This document shows positions 8,860-16,093 of a DNA stretch of 64,000 nucleotides, in pieces. Source of the stretch: JAWMQL01 sp033283165 (GTDB taxonomy: Bacteria; Pseudomonadota; Gammaproteobacteria; Pseudomonadales; Halieaceae); contig JAWMQL010000002.1 in the NCBI GenBank assembly GCA_033283165.1, forward strand, positions 930,001-994,000. The letters are read 5' to 3'. The stretch's first letter is position 1. Every line of letters starts with the position of its first letter. Position numbers and translations under genes: made by a program. The notes under the pieces are model-generated. The model did no database searches and was not told the DNA's origin. It was given only the letters and a program-made list of their open reading frames with translations.

Positions 8860-10266
8860 TCAGCGGGCTCCTTTGCCAAACAGTACGACTTCCACGGTGT
8901 TGAGCGCGATCATGAGATCGAGAAAGAAACTGTGGTTTTTCACGTAGTAGAGATCAAACTGCAGCTTCTGTTGGGCGTCGTGTTCTGAAGCCCCGTAGGG
9001 GTAGCACAGTTGCGCCCATCCGGTAATACCCGGCTTCACGCAGTGGCGGGCATTGTAATAGGGGATATGCTTTGACAGTTCCCGGACAAACTCCGGGCGC
9101 TCCGGGCGGGGACCGATAAAGGCCATGTCGCCCGCCAGGACATTGAGGATCTGGGGCAGTTCATCGATGCGGGTCTTGCGGATGAAATGACCCACACGGG
9201 TCACCCGGCTATCCCCCGGCGTGGCCCAGCGGGCCTTGCCATCGCCCTCTGCGTCGACGGACATACTGCGAAACTTGAGCACCTCAAAGGTTTTCCCGTA
9301 CAGGCCGACCCGCTTCTGGCGAAAGAAGATCGGAGCTTTAAAGCCGTCGTCTATCCAGATCGCGATAGCGGTCAAGAGCATGACGGGCCAGGTGAACATC
9401 AACAGAATGAAGCTGGCGACGACGTCGAACCACCGCTTCGTCCGTTTGGAGGCGGAGCTGCACTTGAACCCGTTGGAGAAAATCATCCAGCTGGGGGAGG
9501 CAAAATTGACCAGGATTTTGCCCGCTTCCTGTTCGAAGAAATTGATCAGGTCCAGCACCTTCACGCCGTTGAGACGGCACAGGAACAGCTCGTCCGCCGG
9601 CATCAGTGAGCGGCGATCATCCAGGGCCACGACAATCTCGTCGATCTGGGTCTGGCTGGCATATTCCGCCAGGGGCTGCCGGAGATTGATGACACGCTCA
9701 CTCTTGACCTGGGGTTCCTCATCCCCGACGCGGACGAAACCGACAATCGCAAAACCCTGGCGATCTGCCCTGCGGCGCATGGAATTGACGATGGTGCTGG
9801 CCGCCTCGCCCGACCCGTATACCAGGATCCGGCGCTTGAACTGGTCAAGGTCCGCCAGGCTGTTGAAAATAGAGCGGTTGACCAGGCTGGCGGTGAAGGC
9901 GATCGCGGCGGAATAGACAAAAATACCGCGCCACAGGTGGAGATCCGGCAACAGGTAGAACAGGGTCGACATCACCAGGGTGGTGGCGACAAAGCCGCCA
10001 ACGGTACGCAATAATATACCGGTAGCCCCCTCCCGCATGCGCTGCTCGTACAGACCCATGGCGAAGAGCGAAATAATCGCAACGGCCGCAAACAGCAGTG
10101 CCCGGCCCGGCAACTCATTGATATGGCGAGAAAAACCGGCAGGCTCAGACAGAAAGTAGATGTAGGCACCGGCATAGAATGCCAGAACAAACAGCACCGT
10201 ATCCAGCAGCGCCAGCCAGTAGAAAGTCGCATGTACGTGGTGGTTGAATATCCGTAAGGTTGTCAC
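8860..10266 (-). CDS. EPS priming undecaprenyl-phosphate sugar transferase (PEP-CTERM/XrtA-associated family)
   Basis: This enzyme starts EPS repeat units by moving a hexose-1-phosphate onto undecaprenyl phosphate. It has an N-terminal block of four to five membrane helices, a Rossmann-like CoA-binding-type region (RILVYGSGEAA), and a C-terminal bacterial sugar transferase domain with KRWFDVVAS, FFRQKRVGLYGKTFEVLKFRSM, RKTRIDELPQ and DMAFIGPRPERPEF. The frame is open from 10413, but GTG at 10266 fits best: CAGGAT lies before it and the family begins with a LRIFNHH-like segment. The protein is then 468 residues. It stands at the left border of the EPS/exosortase region. Confidence 0.88.
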   Translation of the reverse strand: MTTLRIFNHHVHATFYWLALLDTVLFVLAFYAGAYIYFLSEPAGFSRHINELPGRALLFAAVAIISLFAMGLYEQRMREGATGILLRTVGGFVATTLVMSTLFYLLPDLHLWRGIFVYSAAIAFTASLVNRSIFNSLADLDQFKRRILVYGSGEAASTIVNSMRRRADRQGFAIVGFVRVGDEEPQVKSERVINLRQPLAEYASQTQIDEIVVALDDRRSLMPADELFLCRLNGVKVLDLINFFEQEAGKILVNFASPSWMIFSNGFKCSSASKRTKRWFDVVASFILLMFTWPVMLLTAIAIWIDDGFKAPIFFRQKRVGLYGKTFEVLKFRSMSVDAEGDGKARWATPGDSRVTRVGHFIRKTRIDELPQILNVLAGDMAFIGPRPERPEFVRELSKHIPYYNARHCVKPGITGWAQLCYPYGASEHDAQQKLQFDLYYVKNHSFFLDLMIALNTVEVVLFGKGAR

Positions 10267-10581
10267 TTGATAAATCCTGTACCCTTGGCGCCCCGGTAAC
10301 GTGCTGATCGTTAAGGTTTTTTCCTCTCTGACCAGCGCGCGACAGGGCGCGAACAGGGTAATATTTCTGACAGCCGGGGACCGCTGTACTCTGGTAAATA
10401 GAAACCCCCGCATTCACCCCTGCTTCATCCACTTATCAAAGTAGCAGATAAACAAGAATCTGCAGGGTTAGCTGATCAAAATGTGATCTACATCATGGGT
10501 GGCTGATGAAACTGTGAACCACTTAACGGTTTACAGGAGGATCGTTACCGGAAAATGACAGAGTCGCAGTTGTGTTGAGCG
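10267..10581. other. leader region between sugar transferase and the decay scar
   Basis: About 315 bases upstream of the sugar transferase with no supported gene. It contains a CRP-like palindrome at 10479-10500. The extension of the transferase frame to 10413 has low coding character at its N-terminus and is read as untranslated leader. Confidence 0.5.
10479..10500. promoter_or_regulatory. CRP/Vfr-like binding site
   Basis: The 22 bases match the CRP consensus at 17 positions; the left half (AAATGTGATCTA) is perfect and the right half is degenerate. It lies 213 bases upstream of the sugar transferase GTG. Cyclic-AMP control of EPS priming is plausible but only inferred. Confidence 0.4.
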
Positions 10582-10770
10582 CTACAGCAGAATTTCCGCC
10601 GGGGGTGGATGGGAAAGAAAGCCGTGGGGACTGGCCGAGTAGCCATAGGCGCCGGATTGGAAAACCACCACGAGGTCGCCGGGCTGGGCGACAGGCAGGG
10701 CCATCTTGTCCGCCAGGACGTCCATGGGGGTGCAGAGGGGGCCGACGATGGTGACGAGCTCGGTTTCCGG
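10582..10770 (-). pseudogene. C-terminal remnant of an exosortase-associated PLP-dependent decarboxylase
   Basis: Reading the minus strand from 10770 gives about 62 codons ending in TAG at 10582: VGPLCTPMDVLADKM, then PGDLVVVFQSGAYGYSASP and FLSHPPPAEILL. This is the C-terminal end of the ornithine/diaminopimelate-decarboxylase fold, with the CTP..D.L and GAYG motifs, closest in feel to the decarboxylase family that accompanies exosortase A loci. Over 300 N-terminal residues, including the PLP lysine, are absent. It is fused directly to the ligase remnant and lacks its own start. Confidence 0.72.
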
Positions 10771-10919
10771 CTATTTGGACAGGTACACGGCGACCCATTC
10801 GAACACCTCGATGCCGAGGTTCAGCAGTCCACCAGCCGCCGCGGCGATCGCCCTTGCCACTCACCATAGTCCAGTGTCTTTTCCCGGAACAGAATGGCCG
10901 TGGCATCCGGCGTCTGCTG
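10771..10919 (-). pseudogene. N-terminal remnant of an acyl-CoA ligase (AMP-forming), exosortase-associated type
   Basis: On the minus strand 10919-10850 reads QQTPDATAILFREKTLDYGEWQ; after a one-base frame change it continues AAAAGGLLNLGIEVF and VAVYLSK to a TAG at 10771-10773. This matches the start of AMP-forming ligases (PDATAL-x-TLTY...AAGL..LG...VAVYL-K). In exosortase A loci such a ligase gene stands directly before the PLP decarboxylase gene, so one deletion removing the ligase body and the decarboxylase front explains the scar. Frame shift, stop and truncation make it non-functional. Confidence 0.62.
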
Positions 10920-11108
10920 GGCCTATTAGGCCACTTACTCGTGAAGCAGGTCTTACATTTACTCGTGATGCTGGTGGTGACGTGCTGTTGCCAGAGGGTT
11001 TCCATGATGGCCTAACTATATGACACTGTGCGAGTATTTATCGTGCGGTGCGAAGGTAGCGACAGTGCCCATTACCGCGAAACTTGAACCGGGATACAAG
11101 GGGGCGGC

Positions 11109-11891
11109 TTGCGAAACGGGATTGCACTCCTGCTGTGTCTGGCGGTAGCGCCCCTGCTTGGGGCTGCCACCCTGCCCGACGTGGTAGACCGGGTGCGCCC
11201 CAGCGTGGTGGGCGTGGGGACCGTGTACCCGTTACGCCAGCCCAACCGCAAGGGCGACCCGGTGGCCTACCGGGGCACCGGATTTATCGTGGGCAACGGT
11301 CTGCAGGTCATCACCAATGCCCACGTTATGCCGGAGAAAATAGACCTGGATAACAACCAGAGCCTGGCGGTATTTTCCGGTCGGGGTGCGGCCGGCAAAG
11401 TGCATCTGGCGCGGTTGGTGAAATCCGATACAGAGCACGACCTGGCGCTACTGGAAATTACCGGCGAGCCCCTGCCGGCCCTGATCCTGGGAGATTCCGA
11501 TACGGTACGGGAAGGACAGGCGGTGGCGTTCACCGGCTTTCCCATCGGCATGGTGCTGGGACTCTATCCGGCCACCCATCGCGGCATCGTCTCGGCCATT
11601 ACGCCGGTGGCCCGGCCGATGGAGAATGCACGCAATCTCGATCCGGTACAGCTGCAACGCCTGCGCAGAGCTTACAACGTGTTTCAACTGGATGCGACCG
11701 CCTACCCTGGCAACAGCGGCAGCCCGGTCTTCGACCCGGCCACGGGGCATGTGCTCGGCGTGCTGAACAGCGTCTTTGTCAAGGAAAGCCGGGAAACGAT
11801 GTTGGAGCGTCCCTCGGGGATCAGTTATGCGATTCCGGTTGTGCACGTGCGGAACCTGATTGCGGGGCAGAGCACCAGCGCCGCGCCATGA
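11109..11891 (+). CDS. secreted trypsin-like serine protease
   Basis: This 260-residue protein has a signal peptide (about residues 1-20, LLLCLAVAPLLGAA) and a chymotrypsin-fold protease domain with the full triad: His72 in TNAHV, Asp111 in EHDLALL, Ser203 in GNSGSPVF. There is no PDZ domain, unlike DegP. The start is TTG at 11109 after AAGGGGG. Its stop overlaps the start of the polymerase-like gene by four bases (ATGA), so the two are translationally coupled and probably work together at the periplasmic face, for instance in maturation of EPS or PEP-CTERM components. The target is unknown. Confidence 0.87.
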   Translation: MRNGIALLLCLAVAPLLGAATLPDVVDRVRPSVVGVGTVYPLRQPNRKGDPVAYRGTGFIVGNGLQVITNAHVMPEKIDLDNNQSLAVFSGRGAAGKVHLARLVKSDTEHDLALLEITGEPLPALILGDSDTVREGQAVAFTGFPIGMVLGLYPATHRGIVSAITPVARPMENARNLDPVQLQRLRRAYNVFQLDATAYPGNSGSPVFDPATGHVLGVLNSVFVKESRETMLERPSGISYAIPVVHVRNLIAGQSTSAAP

Positions 11892-14200
11892 CGCCTGCCA
11901 GCACCAGGACAGGGCACCGATCCCATTCGGGCAGGGAGCTTCGAGGTGGGCCCCTGTCGCTGGCACGTTGGCTTATGCTGTTCGCCGGGTTGCTGCTGCT
12001 CATGCTCACCCTCCCCCCCTTCCTGGATTTTCCCCTGCTGCATTTCTGGCTGGTGCCGCTGGCGCTGGTTTACCTGTTGCTGCTGTGGCTTCACCCGCGC
12101 CTGTGGCTGTATGTCCTGCCCGCGGCGACGATAGGCCTGGACCTGACCCCCTGGACAGGCCGCTTTACCTTCAACGAGTTTGATCTGCTCTTCCTGGTCA
12201 CGATTGCCTCGGGTCTGATGTTCGGGCGTTACCGTTGGCGAGTGTTTTATCCCCGTCCGGCCACGATCGTCCTGTTCTGCTACCTGGCGGTTGTCGCGAT
12301 GGGCTATAGCGGATGGCTGTACTTTCTGCTGCCACCCCGGAGTGCCTGGGACAACCCCTATTACACCAGCGAATACGCCTACAAGGTCTTCAGGGGCATA
12401 ATCTGGGGGATTGCACTCGTGCCCATGTGGGGATACCTGCTGGCCATACACAAACAACGCGCGGTTACGGCCCTGCTTGCCGGCATGTGCCTGGCAGCAG
12501 TCCTGCTGGGTTTGGTCGTGTTGTGGGAACGAGGCACCCTCGGTGTACTCCTGGCCGGCTCCGCGTGGTATCAAGCGGTTAACTCCTTGCTGGACCTCTC
12601 TTCTTCCTACCGGGTGACGGCACTGTTTTCTGATATGCACACGGGAGGTGAGGTAATAGATGGCGTGATTCTGCTGTTGCTGCCAGTTACCCTGCACGCA
12701 GCGATGTATGGCCGAGTTCCCTGGCTGAGGGTTCTGGGCGCCTCAGCCCTGATCGCACTTGGGTATGTGACCCTGGTGGGTTTTACACGCGCTACCTACG
12801 TTGCTGTCGCCCTTGGCCTTACAGGTTATGGTTTCCTGGCTTTGCGGGCGCGTCACCTGTCTGGTTCTTCTTTACCCGTCCCGCTGGGCGGGCTCGCCAT
12901 AACTGCGGCCGCTGGTTTAGTCTCCGCTACCCTCACCTTTCTCCTGGCCGGTAGCTTCGGACTGGCGTGCTATGGCGCACTTATTTTACTGGCATTCGCA
13001 AAAATACAGTTGCAACTGCAGGGCCTTTTGCGTTTTGGCACCCCGGTGCTGGCGCTAATCCTGACAGGGCTGGCGATGAAAGCGCATATGGACGGTCGCT
13101 GGGTGGCCCCGTCATTGACTGGCGGGGTACTAATGGTTCTGGGGCTGATTGGAAGTTATGCATTGGCAGGCAGATTGTTTCAGGATTGCAGGGGGCTCAC
13201 CCAGATTGATCGACTCTTCATCCTCGGGGGCATTGTGGTGCTCCCTGGCCTTGTCGCGCTTGCCGTTGGTGGTCCCCACATCAATGGCCGACTGACCCGT
13301 GTCAGCGATGACCTGGAAGCCCGCCAGAATCACTGGCGTGACGTTCTCACGAGCGCTTCAGGCGGCTTTTTCAACCAGATTTTAGGTAACGGCGTGGGCA
13401 GTTTCCCCGGCAATTATATAGCAACGCACCCGCAGAAAATCGAGGAGGTGGGCAGTTTTACCGTGTTCGAGCAGGAGCGTCGTGAAGTCCTCCAGCTCGG
13501 CGGCGGTCATGATCTGGTTCTGGGCCAGCGAGTTTCCATTGAGCCCTATACCCTCTATACGCTAACCCTGCACCTGCGCGCGGAACAATCGGGTCGTATC
13601 CGTGCCTCGCTATGCGAACGCAACCTTATCTACACCAGCAATTTCATGCCTCGTTGTGAGCACGCGATGATCAGTTTCGAATCAACGGAAGGCGAATTTG
13701 AGGCACATAGCGTAAAAATCAATTCTGGCGAGTTGGGGCAGGACAGCGTGCTGAACCGCTGGCCCATAGTCATGAGCTTGCTCTATAACGCGCCCGGCAC
13801 AGTGATTGACATTGATTCGATCGAGCTCTCTTCGGGCGGGTTCAACGTTCTGCATAATGGCTCGTTCAAGGATGGCCTGGACTATTGGTTTTACTATAAT
13901 GACTTTTCGCATTTGCCCTGGCATGTGAAAAACGCCTGGTTACAGGTCTGGTTTGAGTCTGGCTGGCTGGGGGTGTTGTTGTCCCTGACGCTTGTTACGT
14001 TTGTGGTGCGTTTTACCCTGCAGCGGCGTAGCTATGATTCGCTGGCCATGGTGTACACGGTGGGGCTTGTCACTCTGTGTGTATTTGGTTTTTTTGGCAG
14101 CCCACTCGATTCTTCCCGGGTGTCGTGGATATTCTATTTTTTCCTGGGCGCCGGATTGGCCCACTTGCGAGTGCGCCCCCGAGGACGTCACTCGGGTTAA
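11888..14200 (+). CDS. O-antigen ligase/Wzy-like polymerase with inserted periplasmic beta domain
   Basis: A 770-residue multi-spanning protein with about 12 hydrophobic helices. It has the hallmark FSDMHTGGEVIDG segment of O-antigen-ligase-like proteins and a large loop starting near residue 470 (DDLEARQNHWRD...GNGVGSFP). Within that loop, residues ~515-658 form a soluble beta-rich insert (SIEPYTLYTLTLHLRA, LCERNLIY, IDIDSIEL) like a carbohydrate-binding sandwich. The same unusual arrangement recurs in the C-terminal half of the 54.5-57.8 kb protein. It likely polymerises or transfers EPS chains in the periplasm and is coupled to the protease gene. Helix count is by eye. Confidence 0.78.
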   Translation: MTPASTRTGHRSHSGRELRGGPLSLARWLMLFAGLLLLMLTLPPFLDFPLLHFWLVPLALVYLLLLWLHPRLWLYVLPAATIGLDLTPWTGRFTFNEFDLLFLVTIASGLMFGRYRWRVFYPRPATIVLFCYLAVVAMGYSGWLYFLLPPRSAWDNPYYTSEYAYKVFRGIIWGIALVPMWGYLLAIHKQRAVTALLAGMCLAAVLLGLVVLWERGTLGVLLAGSAWYQAVNSLLDLSSSYRVTALFSDMHTGGEVIDGVILLLLPVTLHAAMYGRVPWLRVLGASALIALGYVTLVGFTRATYVAVALGLTGYGFLALRARHLSGSSLPVPLGGLAITAAAGLVSATLTFLLAGSFGLACYGALILLAFAKIQLQLQGLLRFGTPVLALILTGLAMKAHMDGRWVAPSLTGGVLMVLGLIGSYALAGRLFQDCRGLTQIDRLFILGGIVVLPGLVALAVGGPHINGRLTRVSDDLEARQNHWRDVLTSASGGFFNQILGNGVGSFPGNYIATHPQKIEEVGSFTVFEQERREVLQLGGGHDLVLGQRVSIEPYTLYTLTLHLRAEQSGRIRASLCERNLIYTSNFMPRCEHAMISFESTEGEFEAHSVKINSGELGQDSVLNRWPIVMSLLYNAPGTVIDIDSIELSSGGFNVLHNGSFKDGLDYWFYYNDFSHLPWHVKNAWLQVWFESGWLGVLLSLTLVTFVVRFTLQRRSYDSLAMVYTVGLVTLCVFGFFGSPLDSSRVSWIFYFFLGAGLAHLRVRPRGRHSG

Positions 14201-14345
14201 CAGATTTTAGACGAAAATCGGCCTGATCCGGGGCCCGGTAAATCCGCCTCAAATGGCATTCGTCGCGTGAGGTACCCAAATAGTCACGGAAGACCAGGTT
14301 GTCTTCCAGGCTGGAGCGTCCCCGTCCCGATTCTTTTAAGCATGG

Positions 14346-14903
14346 ATGCCTGGTAGCAGGCAATTTATACTCAAGCGGTATCCGACGCAGGGGTGGAGCG
14401 GCCTGGTTCTATTCAAACGCAAGACACGAGTGCTGTTCGTATGCACCGAAAACGTCTGTCGCTCACCTCTGGCGGAGGGCCTGCTGCGCCATCACTTGCG
14501 GAAGGCGGGGATGGGAGCATCTGTCAAGGTGGGCTCGGCCGGAACCCACGCATCTATGCGGGGCGCATGCCCTGACCCCCGCGCAGAGAAACTGGCTGCC
14601 GCCGCCGGTGTCAAACTGGGACGGATCCGTGCAAGGCGTGTATCCCCGGATGACGTAATGCACAGTGACTATATTTTTGCCATGGACCACTCCCACCTGG
14701 CTGAGCTGATGGACATTGCGCCGCCCGGGCATGAGGACAAGATCTCTCTGCTGCTCTCTCATCAACCCGGAAGCGGCCAAGACGACGTGCCCGACCCCCA
14801 TTACGGCAGTATGGAAAACTTCCGGGAGGTATACCGCCTGATTGAGGAGGCTGTACTGAATTTGCTGCCGCTATTTGATACTACAAAGTCAGATGGATAT
14901 TAA
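14346..14903 (+). CDS. low-molecular-weight protein-tyrosine phosphatase (Wzb/Etp type)
   Basis: LMW phosphatases dephosphorylate EPS tyrosine autokinases and so control chain export. The P-loop C-x5-R is Cys33-Arg39 (CTENVCR), followed by SPLAEGLL, and the general acid Asp150 lies in DPHYG. The core enzyme is normal. The ATG at 14346 gives about 28 extra residues before the usual start; GTG at 14430 (VLFVC) is a possible alternative, but neither has a clear ribosome site. The likely partner is the tyrosine autokinase at 46.1-47.1 kb. Confidence 0.85.
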   Translation: MPGSRQFILKRYPTQGWSGLVLFKRKTRVLFVCTENVCRSPLAEGLLRHHLRKAGMGASVKVGSAGTHASMRGACPDPRAEKLAAAAGVKLGRIRARRVSPDDVMHSDYIFAMDHSHLAELMDIAPPGHEDKISLLLSHQPGSGQDDVPDPHYGSMENFREVYRLIEEAVLNLLPLFDTTKSDGY

Positions 14904-14971
14904 CCAACGTAACACGTTCCCGTCCCAATCCCAGAAAATGGGGGTATTTCCCGACGTACTTAGTTAAACTA

Positions 14972-15775
14972 ATGCCTGGCAGTGCAAAAAACCTTGGTTT
15001 GGTGGGAGTTTCAGGCATGGATCGATCACAGTATCCACTGAGTGAACACTTCCTGACTTACTTTGATGTGTCATTCGCCGCCAGCGAGGCCCAGAAAAGT
15101 GACGTATACGGAATCCGTTACAGTGTCTATTGTGATGAGTTCCAGTATGAGCCTGCCCATTTGTTTCCCGATCACGAAGAGAAGGACGCGTTTGATGCCA
15201 AGTCATTGCACGCGCTGGTGACGCATAAGTCCTCTGGCCGGCCTGCCGGTTGTGTGCGACTCGTGAGCCCAACGGGTCCTGATGGAGAGGATCTGCTGCC
15301 TTTTGAGAAACACTGTGCCGAAAGCCTGGATCGAGCTTTCGTGGACGGTATGGCGCTGGATCGTAATAGCGTATGTGAAATTTCACGACTCGCAGTTGAT
15401 GGCGCTTTCCGGCGCCGTGCGGGGGAGCGAGTCACCCGGTTCGGTGAGGTGGAGGGGTTGGACTGCACGCAGCAGGAGCGCAGGACATTTTCCCTGATTG
15501 CCGTGGCCTGTTTTCTCGCCGCCACAGCCCTGACGGATCTGGCCGAGAGAACCAATGTGTTTGCGATGATGGAACCATTTCTGCCACGGCTGCTCAAGCA
15601 CTCCGGTATCATCTTTCAGCGCGCCGGGCAGGATATTGACTATCACGGTACTCGTGCACCCTATTTTATTACCACGCAGTCAGCGCTGGACAACATGCTG
15701 CCCGACCTGAGAGAGCTTTACAACGAGATTCACCGGCGAATAGGAAGCAGCTACATAAACCCGGATTTAAAGTGA
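14972..15775 (+). CDS. PEP-CTERM/exosortase-associated acyltransferase (GNAT/FeeM-like)
   Basis: This 267-residue protein belongs to the acyltransferase family found beside exosortases, related to N-acyl amino acid synthases and autoinducer synthases. Visible marks are IRYSVYCDEFQYE near the N-terminus, the CEISRLAVD core, and the C-terminal PFLPRLLKHSGI..DYHGTRAPYF block. A later start (ATG at 15017, MDRSQYP) is possible. It probably makes an acylated small molecule or modifies an EPS/lipid part; the product is unknown. A truncated second copy of its 3' end follows immediately. Confidence 0.82.
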   Translation: MPGSAKNLGLVGVSGMDRSQYPLSEHFLTYFDVSFAASEAQKSDVYGIRYSVYCDEFQYEPAHLFPDHEEKDAFDAKSLHALVTHKSSGRPAGCVRLVSPTGPDGEDLLPFEKHCAESLDRAFVDGMALDRNSVCEISRLAVDGAFRRRAGERVTRFGEVEGLDCTQQERRTFSLIAVACFLAATALTDLAERTNVFAMMEPFLPRLLKHSGIIFQRAGQDIDYHGTRAPYFITTQSALDNMLPDLRELYNEIHRRIGSSYINPDLK

Positions 15776-15841
15776 CAGAAAATCCCAGAATTTCATTAAA
15801 TCGTTGGAAAAGGCTGGTCTGAGTATTATTGCTCAAGATAA

Positions 15842-16093
15842 GTTAGACTGCGGTACCTCGACATTGCCAATCGAACCAGTGTTTTCGCTATGACGGAGCC
15901 ATTTCTGCCCAGGCTGCGCAAGCGCTTGGGAATCATATTCCAGCGACCCGGTGCAGCTATTGATTATCATGGTAAACGGGCTCCCTATTTTATAATCACT
16001 CAATCCGCAATCGACAATCCGCGGCCAGATTTGAAGGAGCTCTATACCGGAATCCACCGGCGTATAAGTCAAGACTACCAGGTTGAGCGATGA
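15842..16093 (+). pseudogene. 3' fragment of a second exosortase-associated acyltransferase
   Basis: The frame open from 15842 reads YLDIANRTSVFAMTEPFLP and continues to RRISQDYQVER, matching the last ~80 residues of the preceding acyltransferase (LAERTNVFAMMEPFLP...HRRIGSSY) with about 70 percent identity by eye. An in-frame TAA at 15839 and the lack of the upstream two thirds show it is a remnant of a diverged tandem copy. Its stop overlaps the prsT ATG (ATGA), so it may have once been coupled to prsT. Confidence 0.78.

Noticed and set aside
8738..8947. 69-residue plus-strand frame
   Set aside because: It overlaps the sugar transferase 3' end and has no motif or ribosome site.
10523..11005. 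160-residue minus-strand open frame over the decay scar
   Set aside because: Its frame does not match the recognisable ligase and decarboxylase remnants, which lie in other frames with a stop and a frameshift.
10572..11023. several plus-strand frames over the decay scar
   Set aside because: No ribosome sites or family motifs; they are antisense to the remnant genes.
14288..14307. hairpin GGAAGAC..GTCTTCC as terminator before the phosphatase gene
   Set aside because: The stem is only 7 bp and no T-run follows on either strand.
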